The position numbers were made by a program, and so were the translations under genes. The notes beneath the pieces are model-generated. The model searched no databases and was not told the DNA's origin. It worked only from the letters and a program-made list of their open reading frames with translations. Below are positions 1-9,045 of a DNA stretch of 52,491 nt, piece after piece. Origin of the DNA: Nannochloropsis salina CCMP1776 (Eukaryota > Sar > Eustigmatophyceae > Eustigmatales > Monodopsidaceae); the NCBI GenBank assembly GCA_004565275.1, contig SDOX01000017.1:600640-653130 (forward strand). Direction: 5' to 3'. The number at the start of each line of letters is the position of its first letter. The first letter of the stretch is position 1.

Positions 1-2
1 CC

Positions 3-469
3 TCGGTGGTGATCAATTTCGACCTGTGCGATCCCCAGCGCTACATGCAGCGCATCGGCCGCGTCGGGCGCTTCGGACGCGCGGGGACAGCCATTTCCAT
101 CATCCCGCCCTACCAGGTCGACAAGAGCAGCGGCCGCAACTACTCGATCCAGCATATCACCGAGGTACCTCCCTCCCTCCCTCCCTCCCTCCCTCCCGGC
201 CTCGCTCCCTCGTCCCCCCCCTTTTCAACGCCTTGTCCCTCCCGCCCTTCTTGTCTCCCTCCCTTCAGGCCTACCACAACACGATCAACCGGTGGGACTT
301 CCTGCAGGGCGACTACCCCCCCCGGGACCCATTCGTCCTCCAACTCCCCGGTTTTGGGATCGAGCAAGACCTCTTAAATGGGGCCCGCGAGGCAGAGGCG
401 GAGGCAGCGGTGGAGGAAGGGGTGGAGGGCTTGTCCAAGGGGATGGCGGAGATGGGGGTGGGTAATTGA
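3..469 (+). CDS. DEAD-box RNA helicase, C-terminal end (partial, two exons)
   Basis: The gene enters from the left edge, so only the end of the second RecA-like domain is visible. The reading starts SVVINFD, which fits the strand just before motif VI, and motif VI itself reads QRIGRVGRFGR, close to the DEAD-box HRIGRxGR signature with Gln in place of the usual first His. Exon 1 ends at 164 (GAG then GTACCT). The intron 165-268 is almost pure CCCT repeats, and exon 2 runs 269-469 after CCTTCAG with phase 0 kept. Exon 2 encodes a 66-residue tail with an aromatic block (INRWDF) and an acidic Ala/Glu end before a TGA stop. DEAD-box proteins are ATP-dependent RNA remodelling enzymes. The subfamily (Dbp5-, Dhh1- or eIF4A-like) cannot be fixed from this fragment, because the tail after motif VI resembles none of them clearly. 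Confidence 0.8.
   Translation, partial: GGDQFRPVRSPALHAAHRPRRALRTRGDSHFHHPALPGRQEQRPQLLDPAYHRGTSLPPSLPPSRPRSLVPPLFNALSLPPFLSPSLQAYHNTINRWDFLQGDYPPRDPFVLQLPGFGIEQDLLNGAREAEAEAAVEEGVEGLSKGMAEMGVGN
170..197. repeat. (CCCT)n tract in helicase intron
   Basis: About seven perfect CCCT units lie just inside the 5' splice site of the intron, with more irregular C/T sequence up to the acceptor. The opposite strand is (AGGG)n and could fold as a G-quadruplex. The same kind of tract fills introns of the XPB gene at the other end of the window. Confidence 0.8.
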
Positions 470-1140
470 AGTGGGGGAAGAGGGGGTTGGCCCCAGGGGA
501 GAGGGGGATGAAAAGATGGTATGGATGCCTCTTTTAAGGGGGGGTTGGATCATTTGCAGTGAAGGAAGCGGGGGTAGGGTGCGCAGAGAAGATCATCTGC
601 AGAGAATTTTGGGGGGCGCGAAGGAGGAGGGTAGGATATGGAGAGGACTTGTGAAGCAACAAGAAGAAGGGAGGGCGATGCGGAGAAATCTGGGGGCATA
701 CGGGACGAGGGCGGGGAAGGAAACTTGACTCGGTCCCGGAGGGTGGTTTTCAGTTTGGCAATTTGCAGCACGTGAATAAGAAAGTTCTTGGCCGGTAGAG
801 TCCTCACGCCGGCTTTACCCTCCGCGTAGCCGTCCCTGGACGGGGAAAGGAGCACGGCGGGCTCAAGGCGATGGGGGGGGGCGGCGGGCGGGAGGCGCGA
901 GGGAATATGGGCCGCCACGCCTGTCATGGGTTGAGGACGCAAAGAAGGGAGCCGAGAAAACAGTTTCGGGGGACGCTTCGTTGGCCTCGTTTTGTTCCTG
1001 TACTTCTGGGCGTTGATGTTGTTCCTTTTGTGGCCGGGGCCTTTCTTACTGAAGCTTTGTACACGACCTGTCTCCTCCACCCCTCCGTGACCCTGCGCCC
1101 TTACCCTCTTTCTCCGTCCCTCCCTCCTTCCTTGTTGTCC
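470..1140. other. Convergent intergenic region
   Basis: This stretch separates the 3' end of the helicase gene (+) from the 3' end of the Rab3GAP gene (-). It is G-rich on the + strand up to about 730 and mixed afterwards. It should hold both 3' UTRs. The overlapping open frames here are compositionally biased and I recognise no protein in them. Confidence 0.5.
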
Positions 1141-4100
1141 CTACACCTCCGACTCGGCGTGCGCCAGGGCCAAGCGCAGGCTGTCTTCCTTCCTGTCTAT
1201 GGAAGCGAACAGCCGACTGGTCACTGCCAAGGAGGAGGCAAGCCCCTCTCTCTTCCGCCCGCCCTCCCTCCCTCCCCCCCTTCCCTCCCCCTCTCCGGGC
1301 GCCATTCTGGGGTAGAAGGGATTCTGGTCCGTGAGCCTGAGGACGTAAGTCTTCACTTCGGGAGGGGAGGGCATGCCAGCCTCCACGTAGGGAGGGAGGG
1401 CGACCTCCTCCCCTTCTACCCCCTGCTTCCCTCCCTCCTCCTGGCGGTCGGCCCCTTCCCTTCCTCCCCCCCCGTCCCTTTCCTTCTTCTCCTCCATGAT
1501 CCCTCTTGCAGATGTCGGCAAGTCAGAGCTGGAAGAGCGCTTGCTCCGCCGTCTCTCCTGAATGTCGCTGTACTCGTGCAAGAGCTCGTCCTCCTCCTCC
1601 TCCTCTCCCTCCCCTCCCCCCCTCCTCCCTCCTTGATTCCTTCCTTTCTCTTTTCGAGGCACAACTATCCCTCCCTCTTTATTCCTTTCCCTTCCATTCG
1701 CTCCGTCGCCGTCTTCCTCCCCCTCCTCAACCTTCTTTCCCTCCTCCCCCTCCTCCCCACCCTTGTCCCCCTCCTCCTCCTCCTCCTCCTCCTCCAACAA
1801 AAGCGCCCCCCTCCACGAAACCACCGGCGCTGTTGAACAACTTTAAGACCGCCGTCCGTTCCGAATCGTCTCGCATTGGCATGGGCGCCCGCTCTCCCCC
1901 CCTGCCTTTTCCGTCCCCTCCCTCCCACCCCTCCACCATCCCTTCGATGAGACGCATTTGATCCGGAAGGACCTGCCAGAGGGCCGTAGTGCACCGCAAT
2001 CGGTTTTCGATCCGGGCAACGGCCATACACACGCGCTCGCACGCCGTCAAACACGCCTGGCTGACCGGCCCTCTGGAAGGAGGGGAGGGAGGGCGGGAAG
2101 GGGAGGAGGAGGGAGGGGGGAAGAGCATGGCCTCCGACGTGGTTTGGTGGTCATGAAGGTGACTGATAGCCTCGGCAATCAGTCCCTCCAATTGATCGAG
2201 AGCTGCCTGAGTGGCGGGCCCGTGCACAGTCGGGGTCGGGGCGTGGCGGAGGAGGCAAAAGACGGTGGCACAACCCGCGGCCAAGGCCTGGCAAAGGAGG
2301 GAGGCGGGCGACAACGTCTCTAGGAAATGCAGCACTTGCTCGGCCGCGAGCGCCTCCTGGAAGAGAGGGGCTTGCCGGGCCGCGGGGATGGCCGGTGCCT
2401 CTCCCCAGAAGGCAATCAGCCGACCCACAGGCAAATTCCAATGCGCCTCGACCTGCGCCCGGTCCACGTGCCCCAAACTTCCCCATTCCATCGCCACGTC
2501 CTCCACCTCGCCTTCCGCCTCCGCCTCCACCCCGCCCTCCCCCCGCACCCAGGCCTCGGGGACCTGCCACCGAAGGAAATCGGCCAGGACGGCGTGGGGA
2601 TTCGCGGCCTTGAAAGCTTGCATGTCCGACGTGATCTTGGGCCCGGTCAGTTGACTCAACAACACCTCCAATCCGCCAGGGTCTGCTGCCTCCCCTTCCT
2701 CCCCCTCCACCCCCTCCTCCCCCACCTTCGACGCCGGCTCTCGCCCCCGTTCCTTCCCCCTCAACGTGCCCGTCCTCCTTGTCGTCCTTGCCCGCAAGGC
2801 TTGGTTCAAGAGCTGCCGCCGCTGCAGAACACTGTCTTCGGTCATTGGGCCTTCCTCCTGGAGCACGGGATGCACCACCACCGTGTCCCTCCGCCCCTTC
2901 CGGAGCATGAATTGGAAAGCATCGGCTTTTCCCGCTATCAAAACGGCGGCCAGGGCCCCGACGCGTTCGAAGGAAGAATGGCGCCGGTGCTGGGAGGAGG
3001 GAGAAGACGAGGACAAAGGGAGGGAGGGAGGGAGGGAGCGAGGGAGAGAGGGCTCCGACTTGTTCCCCGACTCCTCCCCCCCGTGTCTGGCCTCGAAGAA
3101 TTCCTCCTCCTCTCCCTCCTCCTCCTCCTCCTCTTCCCCCTCCTTCCCTCTTTGCCCCTCAATCTCCACGCGGTCCCCCAACGTCGACTGGGAGCGGCCG
3201 CTCTTCCCATCCCCTTCGACCGGCGTCTGGCGGGGCCCACCCTCTTGACCCGCATCGGTGGCGGTTACGACACCCTCCCTTGTTGCAGGAGCAGCCGCCT
3301 GCATCCCTTCCAGGGACCCCATTTCCTTCCCCACGGGTCCGGGTACAGCGGAGGGCGGGGGGGAGGACGGGAGGGAGGGCGGGCGCGAGGACGGGCGCAA
3401 CCGTCGGACATTTTTGGAGGCCGCACGCGCCACCTGAGCTTCTTCCTGGTTCCGGCGCGCCCTCCGCTCGCAACATAGGTCCAAAACCTGGAGCTTTTGG
3501 TGCAAGAGGCAAGCCTCAACGTCCACCGAGGCCCCCGGTCCCGCAGACGAAGCCTTCTTTTTCCTCCCCGCTTCCATCCGAGGGATGCGCATCCCTCGGT
3601 CCCACCGCCACCTTAACTCCTGGACCACTTTAACCCATACGGACGCCATTCCCCGAAGGGTCTCGGTGCTAGCAAGGGCCAGAGCTAGCACCGAGACCAA
3701 GGCACCCACGGGAGCCGCCATCACAGGCCGAGGGGAGGGCGGGGAAGAGGGCGGGGGGGAGGGCGCGGGGGAGGGAGGGGGGGAGGGCTGCGAGGTTGGA
3801 GAGGGGGAGGCGAGCCCTTTCATCTTGAGTGCCCTCGTCACGAACGAGATCTCTTCCTCCCCGTCCTCCTCCCCGCCCTCTTCCCCCTTCTCCTCCTTGC
3901 CCTCCACCCCGCCCTCCTCCTCCTCCTCCTCCTCCTCCTCCTCCTTGCCTTCCACCCCGCCTTCCGCCCCGTCCTCCTCCAGCACCTGCGCCACCACTTC
4001 ATCGATCTCCCGCGGGATGGGGGCGGGCCGCATGGAAAGTTCTCGAACAAAGGCGGCCATTTCTGGACCCAAATGCGCAGCCACACTGACTGCGAGGCGG

Positions 4101-5993
4101 AGGGATTCGGCGCGCTCCGCTTCCTCTTCCACTCCCCCGCCCTCCTTCCCTTCCTCCCGAGCTACTTCGAAGACGACGGCCCCCGGAGAGAGGGTCTGGG
4201 CGGTGATGTACGCGGCCAGGAGGGAGTGAAGGAGGTGGGCCATGGGGGCAAGGGAGGGCGGGGGGAACGGGGAGAGGGAGGCAGGTCGCGAAGGGAGGAG
4301 GCGGGGAGGGTGCGAGGGAAGGGAGGTGGGAGGGAGGGGCGGAGGAAGGGGCGGAGGAAGGGCGGAGCAGGGAGGGAGGGGCGGTAGGGCCGCGTTTGGC
4401 TTGAAAGTGGCGGCAATGAACCAGGCAGAGGGGGGTTGAAGCATGGCTTGGAGGGTGGAGTGGAAAGCAGAGTCCGCATAAGCGGCCCCGCCCTCCTCCA
4501 GTTTCTCCCAGCGGACGTGCACCAGGATCGTGTCCAAAGGATCCAGGCCCGAGCCAGGCAGGACCACGGCTTTCCCTCCCTCCTTCCCTCCCCCCCCTCC
4601 TTCCCCTCCCTCCCTCCCTCCCTGGCCCGGGTCCACAAGCCTGTAATACAGGCGCAGCAGCCGCTTGAACTCCGTCCCGCCCAAAACAGTCCGCCTCCCT
4701 CCCGCCCTCCCTCCCTCCTTCCCTCCCTCGTCCTGTACGATCGACGGGCCTTCCCCCTCAGAAGGAGGAAAGCCAGCGGCAGGGACCACTCCACCCTCCC
4801 TCCTTCCCCTCTTCCTCCCCCCCCCCGCCGCATGCCTCCTCCAGAGCAGCTTTCTCCCTCCATCCCTCCCGCCGCAACGCCCACCCGTCTTCCTCCCGAT
4901 CCCAAGACCATGTATGCTCGGCGGTTGCCTTCACCTTAACCGACCCCCCCACCTGGCCAAGCTTGGCGCGGAAGACCTCGACCAAACCGTCCAAGTACCG
5001 GTAGACTTCGGGCGGATTGCGTAGACAGGCCGTGTGAAAGCGGGTGCTGGCCAGGGGGAAGCCCCCCAGCCAAGGGGAGGGGCCGCGGGAGGGAGGGAAA
5101 GAGGACGGGGCCGACCCCGCCTTGGTCCCTCCCTCGGGACCCTCCCCGCCCCCCAGGCGACTTAACGGTCCCGGGGGGGCATATCCGATCATCTCCCCCG
5201 CCTCCAGAAAGCCCTCCCCCAGCTCCTGCCCTGAGGATGAGGAGAAACGCCTCCTCCACACACCCCGTCGTCGGTACGTTTCCAACCGGCTCCGAGCCCA
5301 GGGCCGGGGGGAGGGCGGGAGGGAGGGCGGGGGGGAGGGTTGGGGGCCGAGGGGGACAAGGGCGGCGATCCCGAGTCCCAGATTCTGCAAGGCCACCACC
5401 AGGGAGGACAAGACCAAGGAGGACTCACTCCGGTCCATCCCTCCCTCCCGCGGTCCCTCCCCGTCCTCCCCCCCGCCCTCGCCCTCGCCCTTCCACACGA
5501 AGAGGAAGGTCGGGCACCCGAACCACCGGACCACGCCCTCCCGCCAGTAGTCATAATCCAACTCCTCGTCCCAGGGGCAGGGGCCCCAGGAGGCACCGCC
5601 CGCGTCCCTCTCGTCGGCCGCCCTGCCCCCCGTCCTCTCCCCCGTCCTCCCCCCCTTCCTCGCCCGGCCCACGCCGCGGCCGTCCCAGTGCAGGAGAAAC
5701 CTGTACACCGACCTGTTGAACTTGAGGGAGGCCTCGTACACCCGCACGTCTCCTCGCCCTCCCTCTCTCCCTCCCTCTTTTCCCATCCCCACGGAGAGTG
5801 GGAATGGAAGGGAGGGAGGGAGGGAGGGAGGGAGGGAGGGAGGGAGGGAGGGAGGGAGGGAGGACGTGTCCGAGGCCTGTTCCTCCACCCACTGCCGCAG
5901 CAGCTCCTCGATGTCCGCCACGAAATATTCCCAAGGGGTGGCGCAAGTGTAATCCACGTAGCGCGCGTGAGGCTCCTCCTCATGGCAGTCCAA
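1141..5993 (-). CDS. RAB3GAP1: Rab3 GTPase-activating protein catalytic subunit (RAB3GAP1-like)
   Basis: In animals this protein pairs with RAB3GAP2. The complex stimulates GTP hydrolysis by Rab3 and acts as exchange factor for Rab18 on ER and lipid-droplet membranes. Family landmarks occur in the expected order: VDYTCATPWEYF and IEELLRQW near the N-terminus (around 5950-5890); a mid region with ELRWRWDRGMRIP; LLHQKLQVLDLCCERRARR (around 3500); EEFFEARHG; QEEGPMTEDS; SDMQAFKAANP and the following FLRW; WGEAPAIPAARQ with AAEQVLHFLE (around 2350); KLFNSAGG; and a last segment with KTYVLRL and RLFASIDRKEDS ending at a TAG at 1141-1143. The order and spacing match the human protein I remember. 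Very long Glu/Gly/Pro-rich stretches encoded by CTC/CCCT repeats separate the conserved blocks, so the product is unusually long. At least one junction is needed near 4760-4800 and one near 1730-1825, and I could not fix them to the base. The true start lies upstream of 5993, because that frame continues into a Gly-rich repeat without a Met. Confidence 0.85.
5810..5863. repeat. (GGGA)n microsatellite, about 13 units
   Basis: A perfect GGGA run on the + strand lies inside the N-terminal coding part of the Rab3GAP gene. Read on the coding (minus) strand it gives a Leu-Pro-Pro-Ser repeat in the open frame. It is either a coding low-complexity insert or part of an unrecognised intron. The + strand is a strong G-quadruplex candidate. 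Confidence 0.9.
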
Positions 5994-6023
5994 GAACGTC
6001 CCCTTGTCTTCCTCTCCCTCCTC

Positions 6024-6066
6024 TCCTCCTCCTCCTCCTCCTCCTCCTCCTCCTCCTCCTCCTCCT
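6024..6066. repeat. (CTC)n microsatellite
   Basis: About 14 CTC/TCC units lie directly upstream (in gene direction) of the conserved Rab3GAP N-terminus. In the Rab3GAP frame they would encode poly-glycine and in another frame poly-glutamate. Similar but interrupted CTC-rich DNA continues to about 6530. Confidence 0.85.
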
Positions 6067-6167
6067 CTCTTACTTCTCCCTCTTCCTCCCCTTCTTCCTC
6101 CTTCTCTTTCACCTCTCCCACCTCTCTCATCTCCTCCAGCTCCCCTCCTCTTCTTCTCCTTTACCTT

Positions 6168-6848
6168 TTATCTCTCCTTCTTCTTCCTCCTCCTCCTCCT
6201 CCTTCCTACCTCCTCCTCCTCCTCCTCCTCCTCCTCCCCCTCCTCCTCCTCCTTCTCCTCCTCCTCCTCCTCTCCCTCCTCCTCCTTCTCCTCCCCCTCC
6301 ACCTCCATCCCCCTACCCTCCGCACTCCCCTCGCCTTCGTCCTCTGCATTTTTCACACATTCCCCCCCATTCCCCTCCCTCTTCTCCTCTCCCTTTGCGT
6401 CGTCCATCACCTCCCCCTCCTCTCCCTTTCCCTCTTCCTGATCGCTTCCTGCCCTCTCTTCCAGCTTCTCCTCTTCCTCCCTCCCTGATGCCTTCTCCTC
6501 CTGTCCCTCCTCTTCCTCCCCATGGCCTGGCCCCTCCTCCTCATGTCCACCCTCTCCATCCGGTTCATCCTCGATGTTCTTCTTCCCTATTATTCCTTCC
6601 AGACGGCCCACTTCCACCACCTGCGGACCCCCTCCCTCTGTCTTACACGAGGTACTAGCAGACAAAAACGGGACGAAGTTCTGCCGCAAACTTTCTTCAT
6701 CCAATTTTGCCATGCATGCCTGCATAATTTTCTTCTCCTGCATTTCCCTTTCTCCATTATTAATAGGGTTACGCCGCTCTTCAGGCACCCCTTGAGGCTT
6801 GTCCTTTCCTTCCTCCTCCCATGCCCACTCATCCTTTTCCTGCTCCAT
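6168..6848 (-). CDS. Possible 5' exon of the Rab3GAP gene (acidic)
   Basis: An ATG-started open frame of 226 codons lies on the same strand and in the same frame as the Rab3GAP N-terminal exon, separated from it by a TAA at 6168-6170. About its first 80 residues have a mixed composition (MEQEKDEWAWEEEGKD at the start, ESLRQNFVPFL further on). The rest is Glu/Gly-rich repeat sequence. I recognise no domain. Because the Rab3GAP reading has no in-frame Met upstream of 5993, an upstream exon is required and this is the best candidate, joined by an intron I cannot place. It could instead be a separate small gene or only repeat-driven open sequence. Confidence 0.35.
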   Translation of the reverse strand: MEQEKDEWAWEEEGKDKPQGVPEERRNPINNGEREMQEKKIMQACMAKLDEESLRQNFVPFLSASTSCKTEGGGPQVVEVGRLEGIIGKKNIEDEPDGEGGHEEEGPGHGEEEEGQEEKASGREEEEKLEERAGSDQEEGKGEEGEVMDDAKGEEKREGNGGECVKNAEDEGEGSAEGRGMEVEGEEKEEEGEEEEEEKEEEEGEEEEEEEEEVGRRRRRRKKKER

Positions 6849-7280
6849 CCCTACACCACGTGTATACTTCCGTGGCCCGATTTACTTTTCTTCGCCCGCA
6901 CAGTCCTGCGTGTTGTTTTTTCAAGCCTTCCCCTATCCACTCTGTGGTGGTTTCCGAAAGTGGGGCGTTCGACCTCCTCCGTCGTCGTAACCAACTCTCC
7001 CCAACTATACCGCCACCAAGTCTGCCCTAGGCAAGGAATACAGCGTCCTACCCTACTCGTTGCCTGTCATGTGTGAGAAGCGGGTATTGGGTTTTTTTTT
7101 AATTGTTTTAAAACATGTTTGTCTCCTTGCGCTTTGTGCTCGCTGACCGCTCCGTACTAGAAGCAGGGAGGGAGGAGGCTAAAGGCCTGTTGCACTCAAG
7201 CTCCTTATTGTTCAGCATCGGATCATGTCCTGCTTCTCCACACTGAAGCCATCCTTTCCACATTCGATAGACATTACAGA
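6849..7280. other. Divergent intergenic region
   Basis: This lies between the presumed start of the Rab3GAP transcription unit (-) and the RS-rich gene (+), and so probably holds both promoters. It includes a T-rich run around 7090-7105. I see no coding signal and no clear core promoter motif. Confidence 0.4.
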
Positions 7281-8417
7281 ATGAGTAGGATAAGCGCGGG
7301 TTGGAGTGAGGCGGAGTTGCTGTCGATGGCATTCAGACGAAAGCAACGGGAGGCAAAGGAGCTAGAGCAGGAACAATCTCGGCAGCGGACGTCCTCACGC
7401 GGGATCAAAAAGGCATACTCTCGTCCAAGGAACTCTAAATCGGCCAGTCCATCGCCACGCTTGCACTCGAGCCCATCACCGCCCTCCGGGAGGAGTTTCT
7501 CGCCCTCGCCTCCTCCCACCCCTCACCAACCCCTTTCCCGCAATGGCATTAAGGCCTCCGGTCCACGTCCTCGCCACGCGCGCTCACCCTCTCCACATCG
7601 ACATGCCCACCGCGACAGACACAGGCATTTTGAAGACGATGGAGAGCGTGCGCGTAAGTCGAGACGGCATCGACTGGACAGTCAAGACCGAAGCAAAAGC
7701 CGCAGTGAGAGTCGGGAGGGTACCAGACGTAAACGGAAAAAAAGAAGCCGACGGCGCAGTAAGAGTCAAAATCGGGAAAGAAAACAAAAAACAGCGAGAG
7801 GTGCACACGACAGGGATGCCACGGACCGGGAAAGATGCTCCGCCCGGTCCCCCGGACGGGAGGGCGACCTCCCACGGTCGGGCGATGGCCTGGCTGGATC
7901 GCGCCCAACCCATCAGCGACACGACAAGGGCGCACTCGACTCGTCCCCAGGGACCTCAACGCGGCAGCAAAGCAACGCCGCCGGGTCCGAGGATGCGGTG
8001 GACGAGTTTGGGCGCACAGTCAGCGGCCGCCGATCAAGGCCGAGCCCCAGCCCGGGTCCCGATAAGGAGGGCGGGAGGCGAGAAAGGATTCGATCCCGTC
8101 CCGCGACCAAGCGGCGGTCGTCTCGGTCTTTGTCGTCTTCCCGCTCCCGCTCGCCCCGCTCGTCCAAACCGGGGTCTAAGAGAAGTACGAGTCCCACCCA
8201 GGACTGGGATCGGAGGGAGCGGAGCCGTGCACGTGGAGACAGTCCAGGACCTGACAAGGTCCCACAATGGAGCCGCGACAAATTCGCGGAGGTAGCGGAG
8301 GAAGAGGAGGGAGAAAATGGGCGTCCTGAGCGGGTGGTCCCTCGGGATTACGTTCCGCCCCTCCCGACGTGGAAAAGCAAGGCAGGAGGGGTGTATATAC
8401 CCATCATCCGCAAGTAA
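7281..8417 (+). CDS. RS-rich protein, probable splicing-related factor
   Basis: A single open exon starts at ATG 7281 and encodes 378 residues. The N-terminus (about residues 1-35) is predicted helical and charged (WSEAELLSMAFRRKQREAKE). Residues about 40-320 form a low-complexity region dense in Ser-Arg, Arg-Ser and Ser-Pro, with basic KRKKRSRRRSKS-type blocks typical of nuclear-speckle RS domains. The C-terminus is again ordered: RDYVPPLPTWKSKAGGVYIP. RS domains are phosphorylated and mediate contacts in spliceosome assembly. No RRM, zinc finger or enzymatic domain is visible, so the family is unknown. The GGVYIP tail resembles a motif in some spliceosomal proteins such as CWC22, but no MIF4G domain follows. 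A GT near 8414 could be a donor, yet no convincing downstream exon was seen, so I take the TAA at 8415-8417 as the end. Confidence 0.7.
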   Translation: MSRISAGWSEAELLSMAFRRKQREAKELEQEQSRQRTSSRGIKKAYSRPRNSKSASPSPRLHSSPSPPSGRSFSPSPPPTPHQPLSRNGIKASGPRPRHARSPSPHRHAHRDRHRHFEDDGERARKSRRHRLDSQDRSKSRSESREGTRRKRKKRSRRRSKSQNRERKQKTARGAHDRDATDRERCSARSPGREGDLPRSGDGLAGSRPTHQRHDKGALDSSPGTSTRQQSNAAGSEDAVDEFGRTVSGRRSRPSPSPGPDKEGGRRERIRSRPATKRRSSRSLSSSRSRSPRSSKPGSKRSTSPTQDWDRRERSRARGDSPGPDKVPQWSRDKFAEVAEEEEGENGRPERVVPRDYVPPLPTWKSKAGGVYIPIIRK

Positions 8418-9045
8418 AGTAAATAATCGGGGCGTTCCTGAAGGACTTGGGCCCATCGATAGAAATGGGCCCGTCGCATGAGTGGTGAAAGGGCCGAGCG
8501 TCCTGCCTGCTTGCGTTCATGGTTCAGTTTGACTTCTATTCTTCGTTAGAGTGTTGGCGTCACCCATCATGATTACATGCCACAGTACATGGGCCAGCTA
8601 GAATGTATGCTGGATAAGAAAGACAAGGAAAGATCCTCTTTCCCTATTCATTCCTTTCCAGACCCTCGAAAGCGGGTGAATCCTAAGCGTTCTCCCTCCG
8701 TTGTGCCCCTTTGCTCCCTGTACAAGCACCGACCGACCATCGCACCTCGACTTTCCTGCATGCAATTTTCCACCTTTGTCTAGCCCTCATCCCCTCTGTC
8801 TCAGCCCTTGATATGCCCCACGTTAAATCGCCCTATCCCGTCAACCTAATCCCGCAAGCACTGGACCCCAGTGCGCGTGCAGAGAGGGGGACGCCTGACT
8901 GTCTGCCGCAGATTCCGCCCCTCCCTTTCCCGGTCTCCACAGCTGGCGTTGGCCTTGCAGACTTCTTCCTCTCGCCACATTGACCCACCCTCCTAACCCT
9001 TTTCCCCTGTGGTCATGGCCCGGGTCCCCGTCTGCGCTGTCTCTC
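8418..9045. other. Convergent intergenic region
   Basis: This stretch lies between the RS-rich gene (+) and the first protease gene (-) and would contain both 3' UTRs. Only short open frames without recognisable similarity occur here. Confidence 0.4.

Noticed and set aside
871-1836. Long + strand Pro/Leu/Ser-rich open frame (also 2327-3478, 5340-6658)
   Set aside because: These are antisense readings of the Rab3GAP gene, kept open by CTC/CCCT repeats. The minus-strand frames carry the conserved family motifs.
7543-8295. 250-codon frame inside the RS-rich gene
   Set aside because: It is a +1 shadow of the Ser/Arg repeats. The 7281 frame has the longer open reading and a typical RS domain.
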